Source: Chloroflexota bacterium (GTDB lineage Bacteria; Chloroflexota; Dehalococcoidia; Lucifugimonadales; JACPCK01). From it: DNA of 34,519 nucleotides. The position numbers and the translations under genes were made by a program. The notes under the pieces are model-generated. The model made no database searches. It saw only the letters and a list, made by a program, of their open reading frames with translations, and was not told the origin of the DNA. The stretch is from contig JACPCK010000046.1 in the NCBI GenBank assembly GCA_016179845.1, positions 1-34,519 on the forward strand, written 5' to 3'. Positions 1 through 8,554 of this stretch are shown one piece after another. Positions within the stretch are counted from its first letter, which is position 1; each line of letters starts with the position of its first letter.

Positions 1-110
1 CCCGGCGCTGTTCCATAGCCTCCGGGCTGGGACATGGTGTATGGGCCGCCTCCGGAGAAGCGGCTGCGCACCTCCGTCCCTTTTTTGGCCAACTCTTCAG
101 AAGTAGTCAT
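1..110 (-). CDS. N-terminus of an unidentified protein (partial)
   Basis: The first 36 codons of a minus-strand gene that runs off the left edge. The ATG at 110-108 sits six bases after a strong AGGAGGTG ribosome site, so the start is well supported. The peptide begins MTTSEELAKKGTEVRSRF and continues with a Gly-rich stretch. It resembles the leader of carboxymuconolactone-decarboxylase-like proteins, but too little is visible for a family call. The gene lies downstream of the acyl-CoA ligase on the same strand, with terminator-like hairpins between them, so it is probably a separate transcription unit. Confidence 0.6.
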   Translation of the reverse strand, partial: MTTSEELAKKGTEVRSRFSGGGPYTMSQPGGYGTAP

Positions 111-173
111 AACAGCACCTCCTAGAAGATATTCACTCTATCCCCTGTCCCTTCTCCTTAGTAGGGAAATGGG

Positions 174-206
174 GAAGAAAAAGGTCCTGGGGCATATCCC
201 CAGACC
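174..206 (-). terminator. Intrinsic terminator after the acyl-CoA ligase
   Basis: Read on the minus strand, GGTCTGGGG, a five-base loop and CCCCAGGACC form a nearly perfect stem with one bulge. It is followed directly by TTTTTCTT. This is a classical intrinsic terminator about 110 bases past the ligase stop codon. Confidence 0.7.
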
Positions 207-210
207 CCTG

Positions 211-235
211 CCAGAAGGGGCCCAGCCCCTTCTGG
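211..235. repeat. Perfect 10-bp inverted repeat
   Basis: CCAGAAGGGG at 211-220 and CCCCTTCTGG at 226-235 form a perfect stem with a five-base loop. It lies between the ligase stop and the T-tailed hairpin. It may strengthen termination or protect the 3' end of the mRNA. Confidence 0.6.
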
Positions 236-264
236 ACATCCCCTGAACTCTCTGGCCCGCTCGT

Positions 265-321
265 GGTGAGCCCTTCGGCTTCGCTCAGGACATGCCTGTC
301 GAACCCTGAGCGGCTCTCACC
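265..321. repeat. REP-like nested inverted repeat at the 3' end of the ligase gene
   Basis: Nested arms GGTGAG (265-270)/CTCACC (316-321) enclose CTCAGGACA (284-292) and TGTC...CCTGAG (297-310). The element covers the ligase stop codon. Mosaics of CTTCG, CTCAGGACA and TGTCGAA resemble the intergenic REP-like repeats common in Chloroflexota and other environmental genomes. That resemblance is from memory; no second copy is visible here. Confidence 0.5.
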
Positions 322-1942
322 GTATCCTTATGCCCGCCTTCTCCCGGTCAAAGCACCCCTTGGTGGGGTCATGCTCCTGGCGCAAGAGGTCCTTCCGCAC
401 GCGGAGGCTGGGAGTGCGCGGCAGATCGTCACGAAACTCGACGTAGCGGGGCACTTTGAAGTAGGCCAGCCTATCGGCGCACCAGTAGACGACCTCCTCC
501 GGCTTTATCCCCTCGCCCTGCTTCAGGACAACGACGGCCTTGACCTCATCCTCGCCCAGCTCTGAGGGCACTGCCACGACAGCGCAGTCCAGCACCTTGG
601 GGTGCCTCTTGACCACCTCCTCCACCTCCTGGGAGGAGATGTTCTCGCCGCGGCGGCGTATGACGTCCTTCTTCCTGTCCACGAAGTAGAGATAGCCGTC
701 CCCGTCCATGCGGGCCAGGTCGCCGGTATGCAGCCAGCCGCCCCTGAGGGTCTCCTGCGTTCGCTCCGCGTCCTTCCAGTAGCCGGGTGTCACCGCCGGA
801 TTGCGGATCACTATCTCTCCCGCCTGTCCTGCCGGAAGAAATCTCCCCCTCTCATCGGCGATGCGTATCTCGTTGAGGAAACGAGGGTCCGGGTGCCATC
901 GGGCCAGCCCGGAAGACCCCGGCCGCCGCACCTGGCCCATGGGCTCTATAGTGCCGTAGCAACTCTCGGTGAGGCCGAAGCCGATGAGGACCTTGACCCT
1001 GAAACGCTCCTCGAACTGGGCCAGCATGTCCGGGGCATAGGCGGGAGAGCCGTAGAACAGGCGCACCCTGTGCTCCCGCTCCTCGGGCGCGGGCGGCTGC
1101 TTCAGGAGGACGGGCAGCATCATGCCGATGAAGTTCACCACGGTAGCACCCGACTGCCGGACCTGCTCCCAGAAGTGGGAGGCGCTGAAGCGGTCCACCA
1201 CTGCCAGGCTGGCGCCAGCCGCCAGGGAGCCCATGGTGGAGTAGTAATGGGTGTTGGCGTGGAAGTAGGGAAGGCAGGTGAAGAAGCGGTCCTCAGGGGA
1301 GGCCTCAGTCCAGGTGGCGAACCCCTGGCCCGCAGCTACGTACATCTGGTGGGTTATCATCACCCCCTTGGGCCGGCCCGTGGTCCCGGAGGTGTAGATG
1401 AGCATGGACAGGTCCTGGGGGGCTGCCTCCGGCCGCGTCTCCTGGGGCGTGGCCGACTCCAGCAAGGCGGAAAAGTCCTCCCAGCCAGAGGGCCGGCTGC
1501 CCTCGCTACCCAGGCTCAGGAATACTCCAAGCTGCTTGCACCTCCCTCTCAGCTTTTGGGCCACATCCATAAGACTGGCGTGAGCCAGGAGCAACCTAGC
1601 CTCGGTATGCTCCACGATGTAGGACGCCTCGTCTTCTTTGTAGGCCGTGTTGATGGGGACGCCGACGGCGCCCAGGTAGCCCAGGCCGAACCAGCAGTAC
1701 AGGAACTCCGGGCAGTTGGGAAGGAAGAGGCATACCCTGTCGCCACGGGATACGCCCATGTCCTGAAACACACGGGCTGCCTTGAGGCTATTCTCCCGGA
1801 GCTGCTGGTACGTTACCCGCTGGTCGTAGAAGTACAGGTACGCCTTCTCCGGCAGGGCCTCTGCGGCCTGCTCCAGGAGCTCCCCCAGGGTCATATCCCA
1901 CTGGGGGCGGGAAGGGTCCCGGGCGGCGAAGATGTAGGCCAT
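317..1942 (-). CDS. Acyl-CoA ligase (AMP-binding family, CaiC-like)
   Basis: A 541-residue member of the ANL adenylating superfamily, which activates a carboxylic acid to an acyl-AMP and then a CoA thioester. The P-loop-like A3 motif YTSGTTGRPKG lies at residues 183-193. A GFGLTES motif (A5) and TGD (A7) follow, then the hinge region DRKKDVIRRRGENIS. Overall layout and length fit crotonobetaine/carnitine-CoA ligase-type enzymes. In the C-terminal A10 region the usual Gly-Lys is replaced by Leu-Arg (PRTPSLRVRK, Arg about 514), so the lysine that normally contacts the carboxylate and phosphate is missing. Some family members tolerate this, so activity is uncertain. A GAGGGAG ribosome site precedes the ATG. 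The substrate cannot be read from sequence. The CoA-transferases elsewhere in the window suggest a CoA-thioester catabolic lifestyle (inference). Confidence 0.9.
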   Translation of the reverse strand: MAYIFAARDPSRPQWDMTLGELLEQAAEALPEKAYLYFYDQRVTYQQLRENSLKAARVFQDMGVSRGDRVCLFLPNCPEFLYCWFGLGYLGAVGVPINTAYKEDEASYIVEHTEARLLLAHASLMDVAQKLRGRCKQLGVFLSLGSEGSRPSGWEDFSALLESATPQETRPEAAPQDLSMLIYTSGTTGRPKGVMITHQMYVAAGQGFATWTEASPEDRFFTCLPYFHANTHYYSTMGSLAAGASLAVVDRFSASHFWEQVRQSGATVVNFIGMMLPVLLKQPPAPEEREHRVRLFYGSPAYAPDMLAQFEERFRVKVLIGFGLTESCYGTIEPMGQVRRPGSSGLARWHPDPRFLNEIRIADERGRFLPAGQAGEIVIRNPAVTPGYWKDAERTQETLRGGWLHTGDLARMDGDGYLYFVDRKKDVIRRRGENISSQEVEEVVKRHPKVLDCAVVAVPSELGEDEVKAVVVLKQGEGIKPEEVVYWCADRLAYFKVPRYVEFRDDLPRTPSLRVRKDLLRQEHDPTKGCFDREKAGIRIR

Positions 1943-2015
1943 GCGTTCTCCCTCACTCAGGCGGGCCCGGTACAGCCAGCATCATACCAGATTCAGGCCC
2001 ATCAATGGGTAGCTG

Positions 2016-4616
2016 CTAGTCCTGGCGGACCATTCGGAAGGTGGAGCCCTCGGCCCCTTTGGTCACCTCGACCCGCACGGGGAAGTACTCCTTCAGCTCG
2101 TCGATGTGGGTGATGACGATTATCAGGTCAAAGTCCTTGCGAACAGCCTGGATGGCCTCTACCAGGCGCTCCCGACCCTGAGCGTCCTGGGTGCCAAAGC
2201 CCTCGTCGATGAACAGGGTGCGTACCGGGGCACCGGCCCGGGTCGCCACCAGTTGAGCAAGGGCTATTCGCAGAGCGAAGTTGATTCGAAAGGCCTCGCC
2301 GCCGCTGAAGAGCTCATAGCTTCGGGGCCCAAGCTCGTCAGCCACCTTGATATCCAGCGTCTCCTCCACTGTCCCTCTCTTCAGAAGCCGCTGGGTCTCC
2401 AGCTTCAGGTGCATGCGCCCGTCGGAGAGGCGGGTGAGGAGCTCGTTGGCACGGCTCTCCAGCTCGGGTAGCGCCTCCCGCTCGATGATGTACGCCTGGA
2501 TGCCCCTTTTGCCAAAGGCTTCCGCAAGCAGGTCATAGGCAGCCTTCTCCTTAGCTAGGGCCGCCTGGGACGACCTGAGCTTCTCCCTCTCCTGCTCCAG
2601 CGCCAGAATCCTTTCCAGGGCCTGCTCTAGCCTTGTGGCCTGCTGCTCCAGGGCCCACCGTTGGCCCTCCACTTCCTTGTATCGTTTGTCTTCCTCCTTC
2701 AGACTCGCTTCTACCGCCGGCAGACTGCTGATCTCCTCCCTGATAGATCGGCTGGACTCCTCCAGCTCGATGAGCCTGGCCCGGTAGCTTGCCAGGCGTC
2801 CCTTAGCATCCTTCAAGGCCTCCTCACATACTTGAGCCTCTCCTTCAGCCTCTTCCAGGCGGGCGAACTGTTCACCCAGAGGCCGGATGGAGTGGTATTC
2901 CCTACGCAGCTCTCCCAGCCTGGCGGGATCGAAACCCAGGATGGCAATGGAAGACTCCACCTCCTGTAGCTCCCGTTGATGGTCAGGAGCTACGTCGCCT
3001 CGGTGCAGCCTTTCCCTCAAGGCCTTCGCCTGGAGCTCTATCTCCTCCGCTTCGTGCATGGCAGCCCCCGACTGCTCTAGCTGCACCTCCAGCGTGGCAA
3101 TTCGGGCGTGGTTCTCCTGGCGCCGACGCCTTGTCTGAGTCTCCCTGGCGCTAAGCTCCTCCACCGCCCTTTTTCTCCTGGATTCCATCTCTTCAAGGCT
3201 CTCCAGGTTCTCCTGGAACTCCCTCGACTTGGCCTCAATGAGCTCACGATACTCGGCCTCCAGGTGAACCCTGCCTTCCGGCCCCAGGAGCGTACCGCAA
3301 AGAGGACATCGGGTATCTCCCTGGGCGATGAGGCCCAGCTTGGCGTCCAACTCCCACAATTCTTTCTTCAGGCGGTCGTTGGCAGCTTGGAGCACCTGGG
3401 TCTCCCCGTAGAGCTCGTCCAGGGCAACCCGTTGGGAAGTCATCTCCTGCTCCTCCCGACCCAGGTCGTGCCCCTGGCGCAAGGCCTCAGCCTTCAGCCG
3501 CTCCAGAGGTGTTCTTTGCTGCGCCCTCGGCAGCAGCTCCTTCTCTATCTTCGCCGTGTGCTGTCGAAGCTCCGCCTCCAGCCGCTCTCTCTGCCTGGCA
3601 ACCGCCAGCTCCAGCCCCGCTTTCCTCTGACCTAGCTGGTCGAAGCGGACCTGCGCCGACTCCATGGCCTCAAGAGCCTTCTGTGCCTCTCCAAGCCGGT
3701 GATAGGCCTGCCTTATCTCCTCAGCACGAGCCAGGAGACCCCTGTAGGCGTCAAGCCGCTCACCAAGGGCCTTCTGCTGGGCTTCCAGCTCCCGCGTCCA
3801 GTCCCGGGCACTTTGGGCCTCTCTATCCAGGCTGACAAGCCGCTCCTGCGTTAGTTCCAGGGCGCGCCGCTGCTGTTGGAGAGATTCAAGAACAGTGGCC
3901 CTCTCCTGGAGACGAAGGGCCAGTGTGCCCCGCTCCCCCTTCACCCTGGTGAGCTCTTCCTGTAGTCGGTCCTTACCCATCAGCTCCGACTCTATGAGGT
4001 CAAGCTGGCCCCCTATCTTCCGGCCCTCCTTTTCCGCCTCGCCGCCAAGGGCCCGGGATCTCTCCCACAGGCGGTCGTACAGCTCGAGCCCCAGGATCTC
4101 CGCCAGGACCTTCTTCCGTTCAGAGGGAAGGCTGGCCGTGAACAGGTCAGCCCTCCCCTGGAAGAGGAAAGCGCTCTTGACAAAGGTGTCGTAGCTCATT
4201 CCCAACAGTCTGTGGACCTTATCCTCTGTATCGACCAGCCGACTCTCACTGATGGGGTGATAGCCCTGTCCCTGAAAAACCTCTAGCTGGAGAATATGGG
4301 CAGCCTGGCGTCCCTGGAGGCCACGGGAGAACTTGCGGGTCAGCCGGTACTGTCGGCCCTGGCTCAGGAACTCCAGGCATACCTCCATGTCCATCTGGCC
4401 CTGGTGCACCAGCTCCTCCATGGGGCGCTCCCTGGTGCCGTACCGCCCGCCACGGGCGCACCCCCACAGTGCCCACGTGATGGCGTCCAGGAGAGCCGAT
4501 TTGCCGTGGCCGTTGTCACCGCAGAGGCAAGCCAGTTGAAGACCCTCCAGATCAAGGGTCGGCACCCTATCTCGATAGGAGAGGAAGTTCCTTACCTGGA
4601 GACGCAGTGGGATCAT
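2016..4616 (-). CDS. sbcC: SbcC/Rad50-like SMC-family ATPase
   Basis: An 866-residue DNA-repair ATPase, the partner of a SbcD/Mre11-type nuclease that trims broken or hairpin DNA ends. The Walker A motif GDNGHGKS is at residues 33-40. Two long coiled-coil arms flank a zinc-hook motif CPLC (Cys437-Cys440). The ABC signature LFSGGEAFR (about residue 770) and Walker B with D-loop (TLFIDEGFGTQD, about 801-812) follow. The order is the complete head-arm-hook-arm-head plan, and the length is close to archaeal Rad50 (around 880) rather than E. coli SbcC (around 1050). No sbcD/mre11 gene lies beside it, although the two are usually neighbours. It is divergent from ffh across a 163-base intergenic region. 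Confidence 0.93.
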   Translation of the reverse strand: MIPLRLQVRNFLSYRDRVPTLDLEGLQLACLCGDNGHGKSALLDAITWALWGCARGGRYGTRERPMEELVHQGQMDMEVCLEFLSQGRQYRLTRKFSRGLQGRQAAHILQLEVFQGQGYHPISESRLVDTEDKVHRLLGMSYDTFVKSAFLFQGRADLFTASLPSERKKVLAEILGLELYDRLWERSRALGGEAEKEGRKIGGQLDLIESELMGKDRLQEELTRVKGERGTLALRLQERATVLESLQQQRRALELTQERLVSLDREAQSARDWTRELEAQQKALGERLDAYRGLLARAEEIRQAYHRLGEAQKALEAMESAQVRFDQLGQRKAGLELAVARQRERLEAELRQHTAKIEKELLPRAQQRTPLERLKAEALRQGHDLGREEQEMTSQRVALDELYGETQVLQAANDRLKKELWELDAKLGLIAQGDTRCPLCGTLLGPEGRVHLEAEYRELIEAKSREFQENLESLEEMESRRKRAVEELSARETQTRRRRQENHARIATLEVQLEQSGAAMHEAEEIELQAKALRERLHRGDVAPDHQRELQEVESSIAILGFDPARLGELRREYHSIRPLGEQFARLEEAEGEAQVCEEALKDAKGRLASYRARLIELEESSRSIREEISSLPAVEASLKEEDKRYKEVEGQRWALEQQATRLEQALERILALEQEREKLRSSQAALAKEKAAYDLLAEAFGKRGIQAYIIEREALPELESRANELLTRLSDGRMHLKLETQRLLKRGTVEETLDIKVADELGPRSYELFSGGEAFRINFALRIALAQLVATRAGAPVRTLFIDEGFGTQDAQGRERLVEAIQAVRKDFDLIIVITHIDELKEYFPVRVEVTKGAEGSTFRMVRQD

Positions 4617-4733
4617 GGAACCATCACCCGACAGTTAACGAAAGGCCGTAGCGGGGCCGGGCCTGGCTTGTACCCCGCTACAAGGCCCCCCTGGTTGCCC
4701 CATTATATCCTGGCGGCTCCCGTTTGAGCCGAC

Positions 4734-4762
4734 TTGAGGGGAGCACTCCGTCAAGGTACAAT
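4734..4762 (+). promoter_or_regulatory. Sigma70-type promoter of ffh
   Basis: TTGAGG (4734-4739) and TACAAT (4757-4762) are separated by exactly 17 bases and lie 18 bases before the ffh ATG. Both boxes are one or two mismatches from consensus. The short leader suggests constitutive expression. Confidence 0.6.
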
Positions 4763-4779
4763 CGAGCAGGCGATGCAAG

Positions 4780-6111
4780 ATGTTTGACATACTCACTGAA
4801 CGCCTCAACGCGGTTTTTCGCCGTCTGGGCAGCAAGGGGCGCCTGACGGAGAAGGATGTGGATGAGGCCCTTCGAGAGGTCCGCCTGGCCCTCCTGGAGG
4901 CCGACGTCCACTTCAAGGTGGTCAAGGACTTCGTCGCCCGCGTCCGGGAGCGTTCCCTGGGCACCCAGGTCCTGCAAGGGCTTAACCCAGGCCAGCAGGT
5001 GGTCAAGATCGTCCACGATGAGCTCACGGCTATCCTCAAGGCGGGCGAACACGGCCTGCGGCCATCATCGGTGACCCCCTCCATCCTCATGCTGGTCGGC
5101 CTCCAGGGCTCAGGTAAGACCACTACGGCCGCCAAGCTGGCCCTCCACCTGCGCCGCCTTGGCCAGAGTTCCCTCTTGATCGCTGCCGACCTCAGGCGGC
5201 CCGCAGCCGTGGACCAGCTTGTGACCCTGGGCAAGCAACTTGCCATCCCCGTTTACCATGAAGACCCCTCTTCCACCACCATGAAGGTAGCCCAGGGCGG
5301 CCTTCAGAAGGCCCAGGAACTGGGGGTCCACTGGGCCCTGGTGGACACGGGCGGGCGCCTCCATATCGATCAGGCCCTGATGGACGAGCTCCGGCATATA
5401 AAGGAGGCCCTCCAGCCCAGCGAGACACTCCTGGTAGTGGACGCCATGACGGGCCAGGATGCCGTGCGCTCGGCCCAGGAGTTCCACCAAGAGGTTAACC
5501 TCACGGGCCTGGTCCTGACCAAGCTGGACGGTGATGCCAGAGGCGGCGCCGCCCTCTCCATAACCGCCGTTACGGGGATACCAATCAAGTTCATGGGCAT
5601 GGGAGAGAAGGCCGACGCTCTGGAGGCCTTCCACCCCGACCGCTTGGCCTCCCGTATCCTGGGCATGGGCGACGTCCTCTCCCTCATCGAGAAGGCCCAG
5701 GAGACCTTCGACCAGAAGCAGGCGCAGGAGATGGAACGGAAGCTGCGCCGGGCGGAGTTCACTCTGGAGGACCTGCTGACCCAATTACAGCAACTGCGCA
5801 AGATGGGACCTCTCTCCAGCATCCTGGAGATGATGCCCGGCTTCTCAGCGATGAAGAGCCGTGTCCCTCTTCAGGAGCTGGACGAGAAGCAACTGAAGAG
5901 GGTGGAGGCCATCGTCCATTCCATGACCCCGAAGGAGCGCCGAAACCCTGAGGTCATTGATGGGAGTCGCAAACGGCGGATCGCCAAGGGCAGCGGCACC
6001 TCGGTCCCGGAGGTGAACACGCTCCTCAACCAGTTTCGGGAGGTCCAGAAGATAATGAAGCGGATGTCCGCCCTGAAGGGCAAGGGGCCGCTGCGGATCC
6101 CCGGCTTTTAG
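4780..6111 (+). CDS. ffh: Signal recognition particle protein Ffh
   Basis: The 443-residue SRP54 GTPase, which binds 4.5S RNA and signal peptides on nascent chains and docks with FtsY to deliver membrane and secreted proteins. The N domain helical bundle spans residues 1-85. In the G domain, G1 is GLQGSGKTT (107-115), the DTxGR loop is 189-193, and TKLDGDARGG starts at 247. The Met-rich M domain from about 330 contains the RNA-binding SGTSVPEVNxLLNQF helix-turn region. The third G motif reads DTGGR instead of the usual DTAGR, a mild substitution. Full length and intact, with a consensus-like promoter upstream and a tRNA gene downstream on the same strand. Confidence 0.97.
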   Translation: MFDILTERLNAVFRRLGSKGRLTEKDVDEALREVRLALLEADVHFKVVKDFVARVRERSLGTQVLQGLNPGQQVVKIVHDELTAILKAGEHGLRPSSVTPSILMLVGLQGSGKTTTAAKLALHLRRLGQSSLLIAADLRRPAAVDQLVTLGKQLAIPVYHEDPSSTTMKVAQGGLQKAQELGVHWALVDTGGRLHIDQALMDELRHIKEALQPSETLLVVDAMTGQDAVRSAQEFHQEVNLTGLVLTKLDGDARGGAALSITAVTGIPIKFMGMGEKADALEAFHPDRLASRILGMGDVLSLIEKAQETFDQKQAQEMERKLRRAEFTLEDLLTQLQQLRKMGPLSSILEMMPGFSAMKSRVPLQELDEKQLKRVEAIVHSMTPKERRNPEVIDGSRKRRIAKGSGTSVPEVNTLLNQFREVQKIMKRMSALKGKGPLRIPGF

Positions 6112-6137
6112 CTTCAGGGGAATCGTCGCAAAGCGGG

Positions 6138-6166
6138 TTGAAGGCCCCGATGTATCGTGCTAGTCT
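6138..6166 (+). promoter_or_regulatory. Putative promoter of tRNA-Pro
   Basis: TTGAAG (6138-6143) and TAGTCT (6161-6166) have a 17-base spacer. The tRNA begins nine bases after the -10 box. Spacing is ideal although the -10 is weak. Confidence 0.45.
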
Positions 6167-6175
6167 TATAGGCGA

Positions 6176-6249
6176 CGGGGCGTAGCGCAGCCTGGTAGCG
6201 CACCAGCATGGGGTGCTGGGAGTCGGTGGTTCAAATCCACTCGCCCCGA
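6176..6249 (+). tRNA. tRNA-Pro (anticodon GGG)
   Basis: A 74-base cloverleaf. The acceptor CGGGGCG (6176-6182) pairs perfectly with CGCCCCG (6242-6248), with discriminator A at 6249. The anticodon stem CCAGC/GCTGG encloses loop ATGGGGT, giving anticodon GGG. The T arm contains GGTTCAAATCC. CCA is not encoded. The minus strand immediately beyond its 3' end is occupied by an integrase remnant, so the tRNA 3' end has probably served as an attachment site. Confidence 0.95.
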
Positions 6250-6549
6250 CTCTACTCATAACATTCTCTTTCCAGATAGCGTAGGCGAAGAGCGAGGCGT
6301 AGGCAGGCCTGGCAGTAACAGCCGTGATCTCGTGGCCCCTCAGCCTGACCTCTTCGAATACCTCATTTGCCAATTCACGTCGCTGAGCATCGCTGACCCC
6401 TGGATGGCTCCACAGGGCGGGAAGGTCTTTAAGTAGCGCCGTAGCCCGGTTCAAGTTCGGAGTCTGGACCGGTTGCTGCTGGGCTTCTAACTGGTGGCGC
6501 TGCCGCTCCAGGGCCTGAAACTCCCTCTTGAAGTCTTCATCGGTCACCA
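6250..6549 (-). pseudogene. C-terminal remnant of a large serine recombinase
   Basis: About 100 codons remain. The reading frame contains the coiled linker (TDEDFKREFQALERQRHQLE) and the characteristic tail with LLKDLPALW, an Arg/Glu-rich helix and RPAYASLF. These match the C-terminal ends of large serine recombinases. The catalytic and zinc-ribbon domains are missing. The frame has no stop of its own and runs into the antisense of tRNA-Pro, as expected if recombination at the tRNA 3' end fused it there. Its upstream end collides with the transposase remnant in another frame. Confidence 0.6.
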
Positions 6550-7062
6550 CGCCTCCACAGGTACAACGGGGGAGATAGAGGATGCGCGGAGGGTCACCGC
6601 CAGGGGAGGCGCTTCCTCGGGAGTGAGGATCTTCCATCTATAGGACACCAAGACGCTCCCGCTCAAACGCTCTTGGACCTCAACACGGGCGCCGGCGTAG
6701 CTGGGCCGGTCGAGTCCCGGGTACAGATGCAGGGTGCGCCCCTGGTACTGCACCGTGTTATCCCTGGATACCCGCCGCCATTCCTTGACGCAGAGCACAC
6801 CCCCGACATCGCACCTTGCTTCCAGGGGACGATAGGCGCTGCCCGTCTGCACCGCCGGGACGCCGAAGCGAGCGTTGAAGCGGGGCAAGAACCCTTCGAG
6901 CACGTCGTTGGCTTCAGTGAGCGTTCTGGCCCCAGCCAGACGTAGCTCTGCTACCAGCCTGTCCTGGAGGGTGCCGCTGATCCGCTCCACGCGCCCTTTG
7001 GCCTCTGGGCTGTGGGCAAAGACCTGTGCCACACCCAACTCCCGCAGCGCACGCTCTACCTA
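6544..7062 (-). pseudogene. C-terminal half of an ISNCY-type (integrase-core) transposase
   Basis: An open frame of about 170 codons starts directly after a TAG, so the N-terminal HTH and first catalytic Asp residues are gone. What remains includes HSPEAKGRVER with the DDE glutamate region, GTLQDRLVAELRLAG, the FLPRFNARF helix and YRPL, then the C-terminal beta domain (DNTVQYQGRTLHLYP). These are typical of ISNCY-type transposases with an rve core. No terminal inverted repeats were found. It overlaps the start of the recombinase fragment by a few bases, marking an old junction. Confidence 0.7.
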
Positions 7063-7188
7063 AGGAACCAACCATAAGCAAACGGAACCAAATGGCCTCT
7101 AACCTGCGCCTTTTATGGATAGGCAGAGGGCCTGGCCCCCTGTAAGGCATAGGATGCCACTCCTCGAACTCACAACTGCATCATAAGG

Positions 7189-7217
7189 CTGGAGAACCGA
7201 CGTAGCCGGTTCTCCAG
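7189..7217 (-). terminator. Perfect 11-bp hairpin after the phosphotriesterase-family gene
   Basis: CTGGAGAACCG (7189-7199) and CGGTTCTCCAG (7207-7217) pair perfectly around a seven-base loop and touch the stop codon at 7218. No T run follows on the minus strand. It is a 3'-end hairpin, possibly a factor-assisted terminator or mRNA stabiliser. Confidence 0.55.
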
Positions 7218-8327
7218 TTACTTGGGAACTGCTAAGGTCAGCACCCGCTTAGGGTTCTCGACCATGAACTTGTGGACTTGCTTCTCAGTGCTGCCTCCCG
7301 CCAGCAGATGAGGGATGAACTTCTCCAGAATAAAGGAGTAGCCAGTGCCGCCGTAGCGCTTCAACTGCACCTTCGTCGCCATATCCTGGGACAATAGAAT
7401 GCGGTCTTCATACCCAGCTTTCACCAGCTCCAAGATGGCCTCTGCTGATATGGAGGCGGTGGCGTAGATGAAGGGGGGAGTTGTCTCCTGGGCGAAATGC
7501 CATGATAGAGGCGCTCCAACGCGTCCCATCAGGTCGAACTGGGCATACACCCCCATTTTCAGCATCTCTAGGAGCAAGGGCACGTCCCTGGCGATCCAGT
7601 CACAATGGCCCATGATGATGCGGGTCAAGTCGCCCCCCTCCTCACCGACAATGCCGATTACTTGCAGCTTCTCCCTTCCTACACCTGCCCGGTGAAAGGA
7701 TATAGGCACTCCCGTCGTCCTGCTGGCCCTGGCAGAAGCCCTTATGCTCTTGATCTCATTGGGGGTAAGGGGATTGCCTTCTATGCCCACCTCTCCGATT
7801 ATCCCTGCGCGCACGTCGGTCCCATCTGCACCCACCGTGATATCCCGGACGATCTCCTCCGTCAGTTCCTCAACGCTCCGCTGGTCCATATCAGGAGGAT
7901 GGTAAAGCCGCTGGTAGAACCCGGTGCCCATGATGATGTTCAACCCGGTGGCGTAAGAGATGCGCCGCAAGGCCAGTGGATCCCTCTTCAGCCCTATATT
8001 AGACATCTCCACTATGGCGGAGCCGCCGCGGATGCGGAACTCCATAGTTTCAGCGATGGCCAGTTCCTCATCGGACAGAATGAAGTTGTCAGCAATGGGT
8101 TTCCGTTCCCTGGCCAGGTGCAGGTTCTCCAGTGTCAGCTTTTGGTCCCACAGGGCCGCCTCTGTAACCGGTGTCGCGTCACTGGACTGGTTCGATTTCC
8201 GGAGGTCAACCAGGATATGTTCATGCATGAGAGTGAAACCTAGCAAGTCGGGCTCTATAGGCCCTCTGACGGTCAGCGCCTTGCCGGCAAGATTTGGTAT
8301 GGGGCTCTTCAGCAGTTCAGTAAACAT
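7218..8327 (-). CDS. Phosphotriesterase-family metal-dependent hydrolase
   Basis: A 369-residue TIM-barrel amidohydrolase of the PTE/PHP/lactonase group. Metal-site residues are visible in order: HEH near residues 35-37 (HxH), the glutamate in GEVGIEG (replacing the carbamylated lysine, as in PHP-type members), His in FHRAG, His in MGHCDW, and the terminal Asp in SQDMA. Members hydrolyse lactones, esters or organophosphates; the substrate here cannot be told. Length is normal for the family. The start region (PIEPDLLGFTLMHEHILVD) agrees with the family N-terminus. The ribosome site is weak. It is a single-gene unit closed by a hairpin. Confidence 0.88.
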   Translation of the reverse strand: MFTELLKSPIPNLAGKALTVRGPIEPDLLGFTLMHEHILVDLRKSNQSSDATPVTEAALWDQKLTLENLHLARERKPIADNFILSDEELAIAETMEFRIRGGSAIVEMSNIGLKRDPLALRRISYATGLNIIMGTGFYQRLYHPPDMDQRSVEELTEEIVRDITVGADGTDVRAGIIGEVGIEGNPLTPNEIKSIRASARASRTTGVPISFHRAGVGREKLQVIGIVGEEGGDLTRIIMGHCDWIARDVPLLLEMLKMGVYAQFDLMGRVGAPLSWHFAQETTPPFIYATASISAEAILELVKAGYEDRILLSQDMATKVQLKRYGGTGYSFILEKFIPHLLAGGSTEKQVHKFMVENPKRVLTLAVPK

Positions 8328-8554
8328 TTAGCTTGCCCAACTCTCTTTTCAATCATGAGACCAGCCAGTCCATAAGCAGAGGAGTGGGGTGACCAGGGAA
8401 TCAAGAAGCAGCCACGGACGTGGCTAGCAGAATACAGTAGCAGATTATGCCGCTGCTGTCACCGGCCCCTGCTCTTTCAGCTGCTTTGTATCCGGTGGGA
8501 TCCATTCATGTTTTATTTTTGCTAGGAGGCACAGTCTCCCCTGCGCAGACACTA

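Noticed and set aside
602-2113. Long plus-strand open frame (503 codons) opposite the acyl-CoA ligase
   Set aside because: It is a mirror of a clearly conserved ligase gene in GC-rich DNA, and its translation has no family features.
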